A DNA stretch of 22,765 nucleotides from Didymodactylos carnosus (taxonomy: Eukaryota > Rotifera > Eurotatoria > Philodinida > Philodinidae), in assembly GCA_905250885.1 (NCBI GenBank), contig CAJNOQ010002761.1:1-22765 (forward strand), in the 5' to 3' direction. The notes beneath the pieces were generated by a model, which saw only the letters and a program-made list of their open reading frames with translations, did not search any database and had not been told where the DNA came from. This document shows positions 8,720-19,446 of the stretch, piece by piece. Position numbers and translations under genes: made by a program. How positions within the stretch are numbered: position 1 is the stretch's first letter; each line of letters opens with the position of its first letter.

Positions 8720-9078
8720 GTATAGTAGTACTATATTAAATAATTCAAGAGCAACATAATTAAATACTAAGATAAAAAATGATGAAATTCGATTGTGCTA
8801 TTGCATCAACAAAAAAAGAAAAAGTATGAGAAATGTAATAATTTCTCAACACGATAAAAAGTTGAGCAGTCTCTAAACAAAACATCGGTAAGCTGTTATT
8901 TTGATCAAGAGAAAAGTAACATGTCGTGTCTCAGTGCGGTGTCGTATGTAGAAATTTGTGTGACTGTTAACTTCAATTACTGAAGAAATAGACATTTTAT
9001 TTTGTTTCAGACTTGGATCTCTGCTAACTATAATCGCAATTATTTGCTGAATATTTATGTTTTAGACTATTCTAAGAC
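8720..9078 (+). other. Leader region of the AlkB homologue with two candidate 3' splice sites
   Basis: No coding ORF. Two acceptor-like sites precede the ATG at 9079: TTTTGTTTCAG ending at 9010 and ATGTTTTAG ending at 9065. One or both may be the end of a 5' UTR intron. A matching donor could not be chosen with confidence. Confidence 0.45.
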
Positions 9079-10041
9079 ATGAATCTTTCAAAAACAACAT
9101 TAATTCCAACCCGATTAGGTGATGAGACAGCTAATATTGAAAATCAACAGCCAGCTGCTAATAAACAAGTGTTCGATAGTTCAAAATCACTCCAAAATCT
9201 TGGTGCTGGAGATACAGAACTCCTTGTGCAATTTTTAACACAGGATGAAGCGGATGAAGCAATGAAAAATCTATCAGTTGGGGGTGAAGTTGAGTATCAG
9301 GTATTGATCCGTTAGCTCTCTACTTGCGCCATAAACTAATAAAAAGTCTTCTCTTCTCTTTCGAAGCAATGGTATCATATGCCTAATCGCAAAAAGGTCT
9401 CAGATCCATTGCTAAAATTAAAACGTATAAAACGTGCTCTCGCTAATAAAACCGATGATGGTCTGATACCCTATTATCGTTTTCCTGTCAATGATCAAAA
9501 TCGATATGGTATTTTAGTACCAATGACGCCAACAATTGAGAAAATTCGACAAAAAATTATTGAAAAAACCGGCGTTGAAGTAAACCATTGTGTTATACTG
9601 TTATATCGTAACACGGATGATTGTATTGGTTTTCATAAAGACAAAACGTTAGATCTGGATGAAGATGCGCCTATTATTAGTTTGTCATTAGGCTGTGAAA
9701 GACCCTATATACTTCGTGATGATATTTTTAAACCAACAATAGAACAGGAATTTAAATTGCCACATGGCGCTCTGCTTAGGCTTGGACCAAAAACAAATGC
9801 AACCTATTATCATTCAATTCGACAATTGACAAAAAGTGAAGAATTATCAACTGATAATGATTTAACCTCACCACGAATCAGTTTAACATTTCGAAAAGTC
9901 TTAACATTTAAAGATGAAAATGATCAAGTGTATGGGAAAGGTGCACAGTACCAAACATTAAATTGGCCAGAAGCATTAAATGGCAAACATAGATATGATA
10001 AAGAACTCGAACTTTCATTATTAGAAGTAATTGACAATTGA
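9079..10041 (+). CDS. ALKBH: AlkB-type 2-oxoglutarate/Fe(II) dioxygenase, 298 aa, two exons
   Basis: Oxidative demethylase of the AlkB family, which removes alkyl groups (typically N1-methyladenine or N3-methylcytosine) from DNA or RNA using Fe(II), oxygen and 2-oxoglutarate. Exon 1 is 9079-9300 (74 codons, phase 0) and exon 2 is 9367-10041; the 66-nt intron starts GTATTG and ends TTCGAAG. The catalytic core is complete: NHCVILLYRNTDDCIGFHKD carries the iron-binding H-x-D (His164, Asp166). It is followed by APIISLSLGCERPYILRD, the LPHGALLRLGP strand, the distal His223 in TYYHSI, and PRISLTFR with Arg244 and Arg250 for 2-oxoglutarate. The arrangement is closest to ALKBH2/ALKBH3 and bacterial AlkB (216-286 aa). 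The extra length is an exon-1 N-terminus and a C-terminal tail of about 48 residues after the core (EALNGKHRYDKELELSLLE). A PYYRFPVNDQ segment precedes the core. The exact substrate cannot be read from sequence. Confidence 0.9.
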
Positions 10042-10097
10042 TCTATATAAGACTGATGAAAGAATTAAATTTTTATTGATAATCAAGTTACACTTTA

Positions 10098-10103
10098 AAT
10101 AAA
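10098..10103 (+). promoter_or_regulatory. AATAAA poly(A) signal of the AlkB homologue
   Basis: Canonical AATAAA, 57 bases after the TGA stop codon at 10039-10041. It fits a short 3' UTR, which would place the hairpin at 10187-10230 just beyond the mature transcript end. Confidence 0.65.
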
Positions 10104-10186
10104 CGTGTTTTAAAAAACCAAAGTGATTTTTAGAGTTTCTTCTAAACCCATAAAGGGTTTATTAAATATTAAATAATATATTGGTA

Positions 10187-10230
10187 CATGAATGTTTATC
10201 GGCCTGGAACGGATCCGATAAACATTCATG
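10187..10230. repeat. Perfect 16-bp hairpin 3' of the AlkB gene
   Basis: Arms 10187-10202 (CATGAATGTTTATCGG) and 10215-10230 are exact reverse complements around a 12-base loop; flanking TTGG and CCAA extend the stem with a small bulge. It lies about 145 bases past the stop codon. It may be a transcription-end structure or a short foldback. There is no downstream T-run of bacterial-terminator type. Confidence 0.8.
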
Positions 10231-11127
10231 AATCCAAGGTAATTTTTTCCCTCACTTATATGTACTTTGAACTTCTTCTTCAAAATCAGGAGGGGATACT
10301 TAAAGTGAGTTTACTATAGGTTATATTCGATTTCTTTTGCCATAGTTGTTTTCTTATTCAACTTTATTTTCTTTTACTTATATGGTTCAACTGTTCATGC
10401 ACTTAATGTGGTGAAACCTTTTGACATACTGAAATATGCATTTTCTCTCCAAATTCTCTCGTAAATTATACCACGTATGATGTAAACAGATTATTCAATA
10501 TCCGATCACGTTAATTAAGAGTGATGTTAGACTATGTTTAATCAAGATAACCTAGAGGAAAGGATTTGAGCTTATATTTTAGATAACTATAGGCATCATT
10601 GTTCGAGGGAGTAAACTTGTAAACATCCTGCATATAAGTGCTCAGAAACACTGTAAACTTGTGTCTTTTTACTGAGCGAAGATCTTCTATAAGTGTGTAA
10701 AAAAGATATCGCGTTCTACAATACGAGAGAGCCTTCACAAGTGAAAAAAAATTAAAAAACACAATCGTTTTTGTGAAGTACACAAATTTCAGAAGCGGAC
10801 TTCGAAATATCAGAAAGCAGTATTTGAGGGTTCTTTTGCATTTGCAGCTATACAAAACACATTTCAGTTTTGCAGAGCGAAAAAAGCCTTGAAAATACTC
10901 TTTCATGTATGATTAAGTGTATTTTGGAATACTGTTGAAGATTTTTGAACTCGAGCACGAAATGCACAATGTACGCATTGACGTATGGTTTTTGTGTCGA
11001 TGAAAAATGGAAAAGGATTTTTACATTTCAACTGTTAGAAATAGATTTATTAGTCTTGAAAACAATAATACCCTTAACCGTTTTCACATACTTTTAAAGT
11101 GGTGTTTTTAAACACGGAAAAAGTTTC

Positions 11128-11220
11128 ACACTCTAAATACAAAACTAAAATGCGTTTCATATAGTTGCAAATGCGTAAACCCTTTTTTAGTTTTGTAGTA
11201 TACGTTGTTCTTTAGAGTGT
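11128..11220. repeat. Foldback with two-part stem
   Basis: Outer stem ACACTCTAAA (11128-11137) pairs with TTTAGAGTGT (11211-11220). Inner stem TACAAAACTAAAA (11138-11150) pairs with TTTTAGTTTTGTA (11185-11197). A 13-base bulge interrupts the right side and the loop is about 34 bases. The size and clean outer ends fit a very small MITE or foldback, but no target duplication is evident. Confidence 0.6.
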
Positions 11221-13164
11221 ACCACATCATCAATAAATAAATGGCCGATGTAAAATAAGAAACTGAATTTCAACAAACAAAGTCCATTATTCACCCGATC
11301 AATGTTTCTTGATATTCTTTTAATTGCTACACATGACACTGTAAACAAAAGTATATCCTACTTTACTTTTTAAGGTGCAAGAGGTGTAACTTATTGTTCT
11401 TTATCGGTGCGTTGTTATGGTATTTTAATCAAGGTTTAATATTATCCTACTGTTTTTTTCTCTCCTTATGTTTGTCTGATCAACTATCGATGAGGCAATA
11501 ATATTAGTGTAAATCAATGCAACTAATGCTCTCATATGGAAACTCTCCTTTTTTCCGATTTTCTATGTATGATGGTGTTAGCAAAAATCTGTGCAATCGG
11601 CCTAAGCTACAGTATTGAAGATACATGATGTTGCGAAATGCAAAACAAATAAAAAGACTGAGCGAGTGTCGGACACATTCTTCTTTCTTATCCAGTTGCA
11701 AAAAAAAAAACGTCATCATTTCATCTAATCTCCCTTGAGATAAATGACATTTATACAATTTCAAAATATGTGACCGATTGCGTAATAATAACAAAAAACG
11801 TTTAATGATCAATATAGAATATTTAAATAAAGATAATTCAGCCATAGAGATCGATCAAATGATGTAGCTAGGATTCTGGCTCCACCATAACATTACAAAT
11901 CTCATAACTTCTCCTCCTCGTTACAGAGTACTTTAGACAAATACTATATAATATCATTCAGCTAATATTTTGTCAGCAAAGGTATTTCAACCTTCGAGAT
12001 AAAATTTTCTGTTGTTAAATTATTAAAATTTTTCATAATGGAGATAGAAAATGAAGCAAATGAATTAATACTGATGAATAACATTAATATTATAATTACA
12101 TGATTATTTGTGGCAAGGATCTGATCAAATTCTTTCAAAAACATCTTTCTCGAGTATAGAAAATTATTCAAGAAGGGCTTATTAAGTTGGTCTAATTTAC
12201 GTTTTGTAAGAAAATGACTAGAATAGGTGAGTGTCGATCGCTTCATTATCACGATTTGAGTAAGATTGTATGTTTTGAAAATACTTTGCGGTAGGAAAGA
12301 ATGCTAAATTACTAGCTTTATTTAGGAAGGAGTATGTCGCTCTGATCTCGTTTTTAGCCTCATAGATTTTTACATTAACCCTAGATTCGATAAACACACA
12401 TTATTTTTGTATGATTTTGAAAAAGCTTATCAATCTAGATTTGCGGTGTGGTCTATAGGTGTACTCTCTTACCAACTGGCTGCTCTTAAGTTTTAACGTA
12501 TATCAGTTCTTTAAATCTACCGTTTTTACAATGATTTCACTCTAAAATTACATTAATCCAAAAAGAATAAATTTGCCACCGTTGCTTCGGAGGAGTTACA
12601 TAAAATAAACTAAAGTAGGATGGTTTAGGCAACTTTGTGGATGATACATTTTTAACACGATTTTGTTTCGTCAGCTTAACATATTATCGAGTTAGAAGTC
12701 TCAATCAAATAGAGTTGATGAATAAAAATTCAAGTATATAACTGACATGGGATTCAACAAACTTATTTTGCAATGGAATTTATTGCCGTCTCTCATGAGC
12801 TGTTGTTTGTGTGCATATTTTTTCCGACTTAACATCTCATTCAATCGTCAAACGCATAAAAGTTCCCTGCGTTGGGTTTATAATTGCACGTTTACTGATA
12901 GTGTTTTACTAGTGCTCTACTTTTTACAATAGGAAACTAAAATATCGCCGACTCATTGCTTTCCATTACAAATTCAACACATTCTTTGCCCATTTAATGA
13001 CTTTAAGAAAGCTTGAAGCTAACTACATAATATCATCAATAACTAACTGCTTACTTTTACTACATAATTTAAAGCTGTTTTTAATGTACTTTGAGAGGAA
13101 AAATGTTTAAAAAACAACAAAAAAAGTCTCCTTATGTTATCTGGTCTTTTTTTTAAATTTTAAG

Positions 13165-13455
13165 ATGGACTTAGCACTGGATTGAAATCAATCTATCATT
13201 TCATGAAGATGGTCTATTTTTAATGTTTATGGACAGTTTAACTAATCTGAACAACTGGAATCACTAGAATATACATTTTTTTATCAAAACGACACATTCC
13301 GTCCTAAAGATGATCTAGATCAAAAATACATTACTGACGGCTCGGAGATGCTAAGCAGTCACGAGCAACATGATATCGCAAAAGTGCTTAGAGCATTTTC
13401 TCAGTGATAGTGGTAAACTATGGCTCTTCCCTATATTCTGTAAGTCTAAGTAGAG
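13165..13455 (+). pseudogene. Coding-like relic, broken, family unknown
   Basis: Within an otherwise AT-rich desert this stretch has codon and residue composition like real protein. One frame, 13246-13410, is open for 54 codons before its stop, with segments such as YQNDTFRPKDDLDQKYITDG and SSHEQHDIAKVLRAF. Coding-like residues also occur just upstream and downstream in other frames. A good donor (GTAAGT) lies at about 13440. It does not form one intact gene. It could be a decayed host gene or a decayed mobile element; the family is not recognised. Confidence 0.3.
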
Positions 13456-15250
13456 CCAGTTCCGCTAAAATTTGAGTGAATAACGGTATAGTTGCGAAAC
13501 ACTATAACGACAGGATCGTATCTGATACAATCGTGTACTAAACAATAATATTTGTAATTGCTTTTAAATTCACAATCAAATATTCCAAATTTAACTATAC
13601 TGAATCATTATTGTGCATGACACATTGGGGAGGTTGTATTTTAAATGTATTCTCTGACGTAATAGAATCTGAAATAGCACACTTTTTTACCATAGTGCAC
13701 TATCATTAATATAAGGCATTCTATGAATATTAGTATTTAGTTTCCTGTTAAAGAATAAGTACATAATTATTACGCATAACTTCTGATTTAAAAAAAAAGC
13801 ACACATGCTTTATAGACAGGTCGGCATTTTTAAAGTTCTTAAATTTACACAAGTCTCCGTAAAAACCCTCCATGCACAATCTAATTGTATCTGATTATAA
13901 TATTCGATTCGTTTTTTTTTGCTTCACACTGAAAAGAAGTATGCAAAATAGTTTGATACGTTGAATATTATTTTCTTACTTTTTAATATTGTCCCACGGA
14001 TACTATTTCAAAAAAATAATTTCATGAGAGAAATAATGATGTTTCGTAGTCATGCATATTTAATGAATAAACAATCTATATGATAATTTTTTATTTCATA
14101 TCTTATCGAACATTCTTCTTCTCTTTATTTAGCACGATAGTGTTTCAAATATAATCTAGTAACTCATTGTTCTTTTAAAAGTCAAAATGAAAATATTAAT
14201 ATCTTGCGAGCATATTGATTAATAATTTGTTCTTTTATAGATAAAATAAAATAAAATGGAGGAGAAAACAATAAGTTTTATCACATATACTTTTATTTTA
14301 TTTTTATTATTATTAGTAATAGTAGAATATATATATATAGTTAGAACTTTATTAGTTATTCTAAATCTTGACAGATTACTGACTTACGCTATTTTGACAT
14401 ACATTATTTAGTTATATATTGAATTTTTATTATCGTTCTTAATTCAACGACTCGTCACATGCGATTGATTATGGAAAAGAGTATTTTCTTTACTCTTCTG
14501 TAATGAAGTTCAACAAATATATTTTTTATTTGATCTTCAACTGTCTCTTTAATAAATGAGAACTGAGAGATCTAAGATCAAACATAACTTAAAATAGGTA
14601 TAATTATTTTTTTCGAGAAATATTTTTATAACTTTAATCAAAAATCTTTGAGTCCATAGGATAAACTAATCGGTTATACACAAATTGTTTGTATTTTAAA
14701 AATATGACGAGTAGAATTATTATCAATAGTTTAATTCCACCATTCCTAACATTTTTAAGCATCTTTTTTTTCTTCTAGACGTCGAATACCTGTGTAAGTA
14801 AATAATATTTCTATTATACGTAAAATATCCTTGTGTCGCATGAATAGAAGTGTGTGAAAATATTCTATTTTCAATTCATTAAATACTCGGTTTTTATTTT
14901 TTTAACTTCTTTTACTTCTTCCATTTGTAAAAACCGTATTTGAAAAGTTTGCAATTTCTGCTAGTAGAAACATATCTAAATGATGTCTAGAATATAGTCC
15001 TTAATTGAATTTCTCAAAATTAAAGAATTGAGCATAATAATTAAATTAGACAGGAATTTTTTCTTTACAGTTTTCAATAAACATAATTAGAACGTATTTG
15101 TTCGGTTATTTTGATTGTGGATATGATGTTTCATATTTGAATACATGTTATTTTCTGTGAGATATTTTAACGTTCTTCTTGTACATGTTATTTCTCCTAA
15201 AAAGTATTCAATAAAAAGCCGTACAAATATACTAACGAGGGAGCCTCGCG

Positions 15251-15882
15251 CCATTTCTGTAGCTTTGAGCTGACAATGAACATTTAGGGCTGTTGTTGTA
15301 AAAATTCTACAAGTTTGCAAAGATACAGGGTGATCCAAAAAAAACTTACCCCCTGTGTATTTATTGACTTTCACTTGTGTATAAATGTAATTGAACTTTT
15401 TACCATTAGTTTATTCGAATAGAGCAAGGATTTCTGGACGAAATGAGACGTCTCCGAGCTCTCAAAGAGCTTTTCTCATGAAACAGCATTCAATTTATGA
15501 AAGGTCCCATACCACCCAAATCGGGACAATTAATGGGCAAGCAAGAAAAATATGCTCTTGGGACCTTCCGTAAACTCAATGCTGTTTCATGAAAAACGTT
15601 CTTAGAGAGCTCGGAGACGTCTCATTTTTTCCAGAAATCTTTGCTCTATTTAAATAAACTAATGATAAAAAGTTCAATTATATTTGTACACAAGAAAGTT
15701 AATAAATACACAGGGGGTAAGCTTTTTTGGATCACCCTGTAGGCCGTGTAGAGCGGATATGTCTCATTTTAATCAGAAATTTGCGGGCTACAATCATGTC
15801 TCAATAAGAAAGGTTCTGATTACTGTTTAGAGTTTCTGAAAACCTGGTTTTGCAGAAAAACGCTCTTTGAAGGCCTCTGGGC
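15251..15882. mobile_element. Foldback family, half copy A, split by a mariner-type MITE
   Basis: The sequence on both sides of the MITE (15251-15323 and 15742-15882) matches the inverted complement of the loop and left arm of the intact copy at 21681-22056, and its outer end matches that copy's right end. Shared segments include TTTCTGTAGCTTTGAGC, ATGAACATTTAGG, AAGTTTGCAAAG, ATATGTCTCATTTTAATCAG, TTTGCGGGCTA and TGTTTAGAGTTTCTGAAAA. Only one arm is present, so this copy is truncated or single-armed. No ORF of its own is visible. Confidence 0.75.
15324..15741. mobile_element. Mariner/Tc1-type MITE, 414 bp, TA target duplication
   Basis: The element spans 15326-15739 with TA on each side (15324-15325, 15740-15741). 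Ends read CAGGGTGATCCAAAAA, typical of the IS630-Tc1-mariner superfamily. The inverted arms are long, 15326-15509 and 15559-15739, roughly 85-90% identical by eye, leaving a spacer of about 50 bases, so almost the whole element is a hairpin. It has no transposase. Short ORFs across it are by-products of the palindrome. It sits inside foldback copy A and is therefore younger than that insertion. Confidence 0.88.
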
Positions 15883-18800
15883 AACTACTACTATGATATT
15901 CAAATTCAGCATAGTTGACCAATGGCATAGTTGAGCCACTAGATTTGGCTGAAAAAGCTATGTGACAGTTCGCGAGATCCCCTCTTGAAACACATTGGCC
16001 CAATTGTCTATACTGAACATTAATCTAAGTATAAGATACCGCTTTTATTCAAAGTAAAGGTCATATCCATGATCAGCGTGAAGTGTTTAATCGAATGATG
16101 TTCGATATATTTAATAAAATATTCAAGTTTTAAGCAAGGCCTGAGATTTATTTTAGAATTAATCAGAAATTTATGCTGACCTATCTCCAGATCAGGCATA
16201 ATAACCGACTGGCTATTTAATAAAACACGTTTTATACAAAAATATGATTAATTATCACTTAGAATCTATTGATTATGATCGGTTATAACCATAACTGGTA
16301 TCGATTACCAGCCAGTTTTGTGGATTGCGAATGTGATATTTAGTTTAATAAAAACTATGCCTTGTACTTGAAAATGGTGAATTTGTGCTAAAAGTAAACG
16401 ATGAGACTGTGTAGCTTGCATTCTGTTTATGGAAAAGTTGATGGAAAATACCTTAATTCTGAACAATAAGATAGGCTTTTAGATAATAGTCCAAGTAGAT
16501 GGCTAGTCTAGTTTTGCCCTGAAGGCTTTGTAGATCTATTAGGATATATTTTGCGAGACACGTTAAGATATAATGTTTTCCATTAGCGCCGGAAGACATG
16601 AATCTTAATGACATATTCTCGTTGGATCATTGAAATGGCGGTGTCAATTATTGAGGACTTTTCAGAACTCTAAATGAAAGCATCAATATGTTTTTTAATC
16701 AATTATCAGGATGTAATAATAGTTGTGTAGTAAAAGTTACTATTCTTTTCCTTGTTATTTCTTTTACGAGTTAAAATGTATCGTCTCTCTTCAGAATTCT
16801 CAAACAATAAGGAAATGATCAATTAAATGTTTTTCATAAATATTTTCTTCTGTCTTTCCTATAGTCATAAAATCATAGAACAATGTGTTGATGATTTTGA
16901 AAAAAACAAGTTTACAATAATATTTGTACTGCAAGCTCAGTAATCATCCAGTATATATTTATAAAAAGTATTTCTCTCTCTCGGGCTAAGCGTTACTCAT
17001 AAATACCACGAAGAATAACTCTCACGTTACGCACATCCTGTCTACTATTTCTGTCTCGGAGGTAGAACCGGTATAGAAAAATGAAACCGTTACCAATTCG
17101 TGATTTTTAAATTTCAAACTCGATCGGCGGGTTCTGCCGATTTAATCAAACAATTTGAAGTCTTGCGAGTATTTCTAGATTTTAGAGATCAGGGTCAAGA
17201 ATAAGCACTAACACTCAGCTTGGAAAAAGTCACGGCTACGTACAACTGTGACAAAATATACAAACAATGTCTTTAACAATTTGACTCTAAAGGAAACAAA
17301 ACATAAATCTATAGTATAAGAAAAAGGGTAGAAACTCTTGTTGAACAGGAAAGTCTCATTGTTATTTTCTGTCTAATGATTTATTATTCAGTTGTTTTTT
17401 GACCATAAATGATTTATAATTGCTTCACATAGTATGACTAATGATTTATTCGAAAGACTTGAAAAGCTACGTAATGATCAAAATTCCAAAGTTATGAGGT
17501 CAGATAGTCCATATTGTTGAGTAACAAGTTCCCTAGTATTCTTCAGCGTCTTCTCAACAATCAATGTCGTTTCCAAAGATTAATGTATTAAGAGGATGGA
17601 AGCATATAGGAGCATTTGGATAATCCTCAAAACATAATGAAAATTTTTGTTCAACTGAGAAAGTGAGTTTTTCTCGAAAACCGTCATCGTTTCCATACAA
17701 AAAATGTTCATTTTCTGCAATTTGTCACTATTTGTCTCTCGATCCCTATTGCAAATTTTTTTGAAAAAATTATTTTCATCAGAATCAATTTTATTTTGAG
17801 GGATTAGACATACGTCAGACATACTTTCTTTTAAAAATAACATTATATAAATAAAAATAGCTATTTTAAAAAAGTGCCGCAGGGAACCATAGACAAACTT
17901 ATTGAATATATAAAATAAACTGTCATGATGTATTAAAGATTGCCATTTCGTTCAACTTAATTTTTTGTACTAATTTCGACTACAGTATGTTTTCCATTAG
18001 CAAAATTTTTTATTCTAGTTGACAACGTTGTGTAAAATGGCTGAAATCTGCGCCAAATAATAAACATTTGACGTTTTGTCTTACTATGAAGGCAAATGTG
18101 AACTAGCAATTTACCTCCATGAGAAAGTAATAGAAATAAAATAAATATTTATTAATAAAATCTACAAGTTTTAAAGATCAAAATAATAAGTTTTGTTCAA
18201 TTTTTTGTACTTGAAGAGACTATGCCGAAAGTCCTACGAAAACTTGCCTGTTTATGATCAAAATACAAGAGTCAATAGACGTTTTTTCTCGGTTAAAGAC
18301 TCTTTATTAACTGTATGCTATGTTATTGGTCAGTTGTCGTATCTATAATAGATGTATGGAACTGGGAATAAGTTTTTATCTGATAGTCATTTGCGTTGAA
18401 TATTAAAAAAGGTCAACAGAACAAAGGCGGAAAAAACAGAAGAAACAAAAACTGTTGAATAAACACATTGATAGTACACACAAAAAAATAATGTAGTTTT
18501 TTTTCCTTCTTAGTCGCTTATCCCGTATGTGAAAAAGTACAGAGTTATTAATAAAAAAAAAAAATAATAATCATAGATGCCGATAGATCAGTGAGAAACA
18601 ATAAAATTACAAGAATAAAGGTACTAAGAATCTTTTATAAAAAAACAATGACTAATTAAATATAATGTGAGCAATATGTGACTGACTATCTTATTCAATA
18701 AATTTTTTCTAACAATTTTATGAAAAATATTTTTATAGTTTAAAATGTCTAAAATGTTCAACTATTTAATTTTGAAAAAATGCTTAGGAGATTGCTTCAT

Positions 18801-19446
18801 CTCATCAAAAAGGAGTCATGTTTTCTAATGATCATGGTTAATTTATTATATAGAATAATTGTTTTAAAAAAAAAGAAGTTTTTTGCTCCTTCTAATGCAC
18901 TAGTCATAGTTGAGATGGCATTATGACGAGTGAATGAACAAAAAATAGCTAACAATTTTTTCTCCATAAATATCACTTAAGTCGAATGATTTAATTATTA
19001 ATCCAGAAAATGTGAAGTCATTGTAACAATTAAACGCTTCATAAGTTAACTGTGCGTAAACGATAGTAGAATTAGTTATAAATCGAAAAAATATCTCGTG
19101 TGACTCTTTAGAAAAGGTATACATCAGTTACATAACTAGAATTTTAAGAATCGATCAGAGTTGCGGAGATCGAAATATATCGTTTTCAAATAAAATAACT
19201 TTAACCTTTGTAAAATGTCTTTTAGAAATATTATGATCATGGGACCATGAAAGGATGAAATAAAAACTGATCCATCCCTAATGAGTAGATAAAAGAACGA
19301 TCATATTAATACGAACAATTTATTGTTTTTAACGATTGTATAAAATATGAACCTTTAGCGTTTTACATTACAGCACGTCTACAACGAATGTATTTTTCTT
19401 TTTTTTGTTTTAGGTGTTAATCATTCGTAACATAATACAAAGCATA
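15883..19446. other. Gene-poor region upstream of the GPCR
   Basis: No intact gene was found. Immediately after copy A there are two close copies of GCATAGTTGA (about 15909 and 15925) and short coding-like snatches near 16040-16125. A broader relic is listed at 16370-17275. A six-base hairpin ATCGGC...GCCGAT lies at 17123-17141. Minus-strand frames at 17580-17843 (87 codons) and 18921-19124 (67 codons) are open but unsupported. A T-rich tract ending in TAG at 19413 is a good acceptor for the GPCR's first visible exon. Confidence 0.45.
16370..17275 (+). pseudogene. Scattered coding-like relic, family unknown
   Basis: Several plus-strand stretches read like protein although no long ORF exists: EFVLKVNDETV near 16380, CPEGFVDLLGYILRDTLRY near 16515-16570, APEDMNLNDIFSLD near 16588-16628, GSADLIKQFEVLRVFLDFRD near 17130-17195, and LEKVTATYNCDKIYKQC near 17220-17270. 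Residue composition differs from the surrounding Phe/Ile/Lys/Asn-rich noise. I cannot name a family or say whether it was a host gene or part of a mobile element. It is clearly not intact. Confidence 0.25.

Larger units (their letters stand above)
10231..15250. other. Long AT-rich stretch without a convincing gene
   Basis: About 5 kb with no recognisable protein. Minus-strand open frames at 10538-10906 (122 codons), 11504-11845 (113) and 11962-12252 (96) have biased hydrophobic/aromatic composition and no domain. A foldback is noted at 11128-11220 and a coding-like relic near 13165-13455. From about 13700 to 15080 the sequence is extremely AT-rich with poly-A/T runs and a TATATATATA tract at about 14329. 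Confidence 0.5.

Noticed and set aside
10538-10906. Minus-strand ORF of 122 codons
   Set aside because: It is the longest unexplained ORF, but composition is dominated by Phe, Leu, Lys, Tyr and Cys as in AT-rich noise, with no domain or splice context.
11504-12252. Minus-strand ORFs of 113 and 96 codons
   Set aside because: No recognisable domains; lengths are only slightly above the chance expectation at this base composition.
15087-15573. ORFs on both strands (95 and 60 codons)
   Set aside because: They run through or into the mariner-type MITE and foldback copy A; they are by-products of inverted repeats.
17123-17141. Short hairpin ATCGGC...GCCGAT as a possible Helitron end
   Set aside because: The six-base stem is short, and no CTRR end or matching 5' TC end was seen at a suitable distance.
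17580-17843. Minus-strand ORF of 87 codons with protein-like polar residues
   Set aside because: It has an acceptor-like site upstream, but no domain, no joined exons and a length compatible with chance.
18921-19124. Minus-strand ORF of 67 codons upstream of the GPCR
   Set aside because: No family, no splice partners; likely chance.
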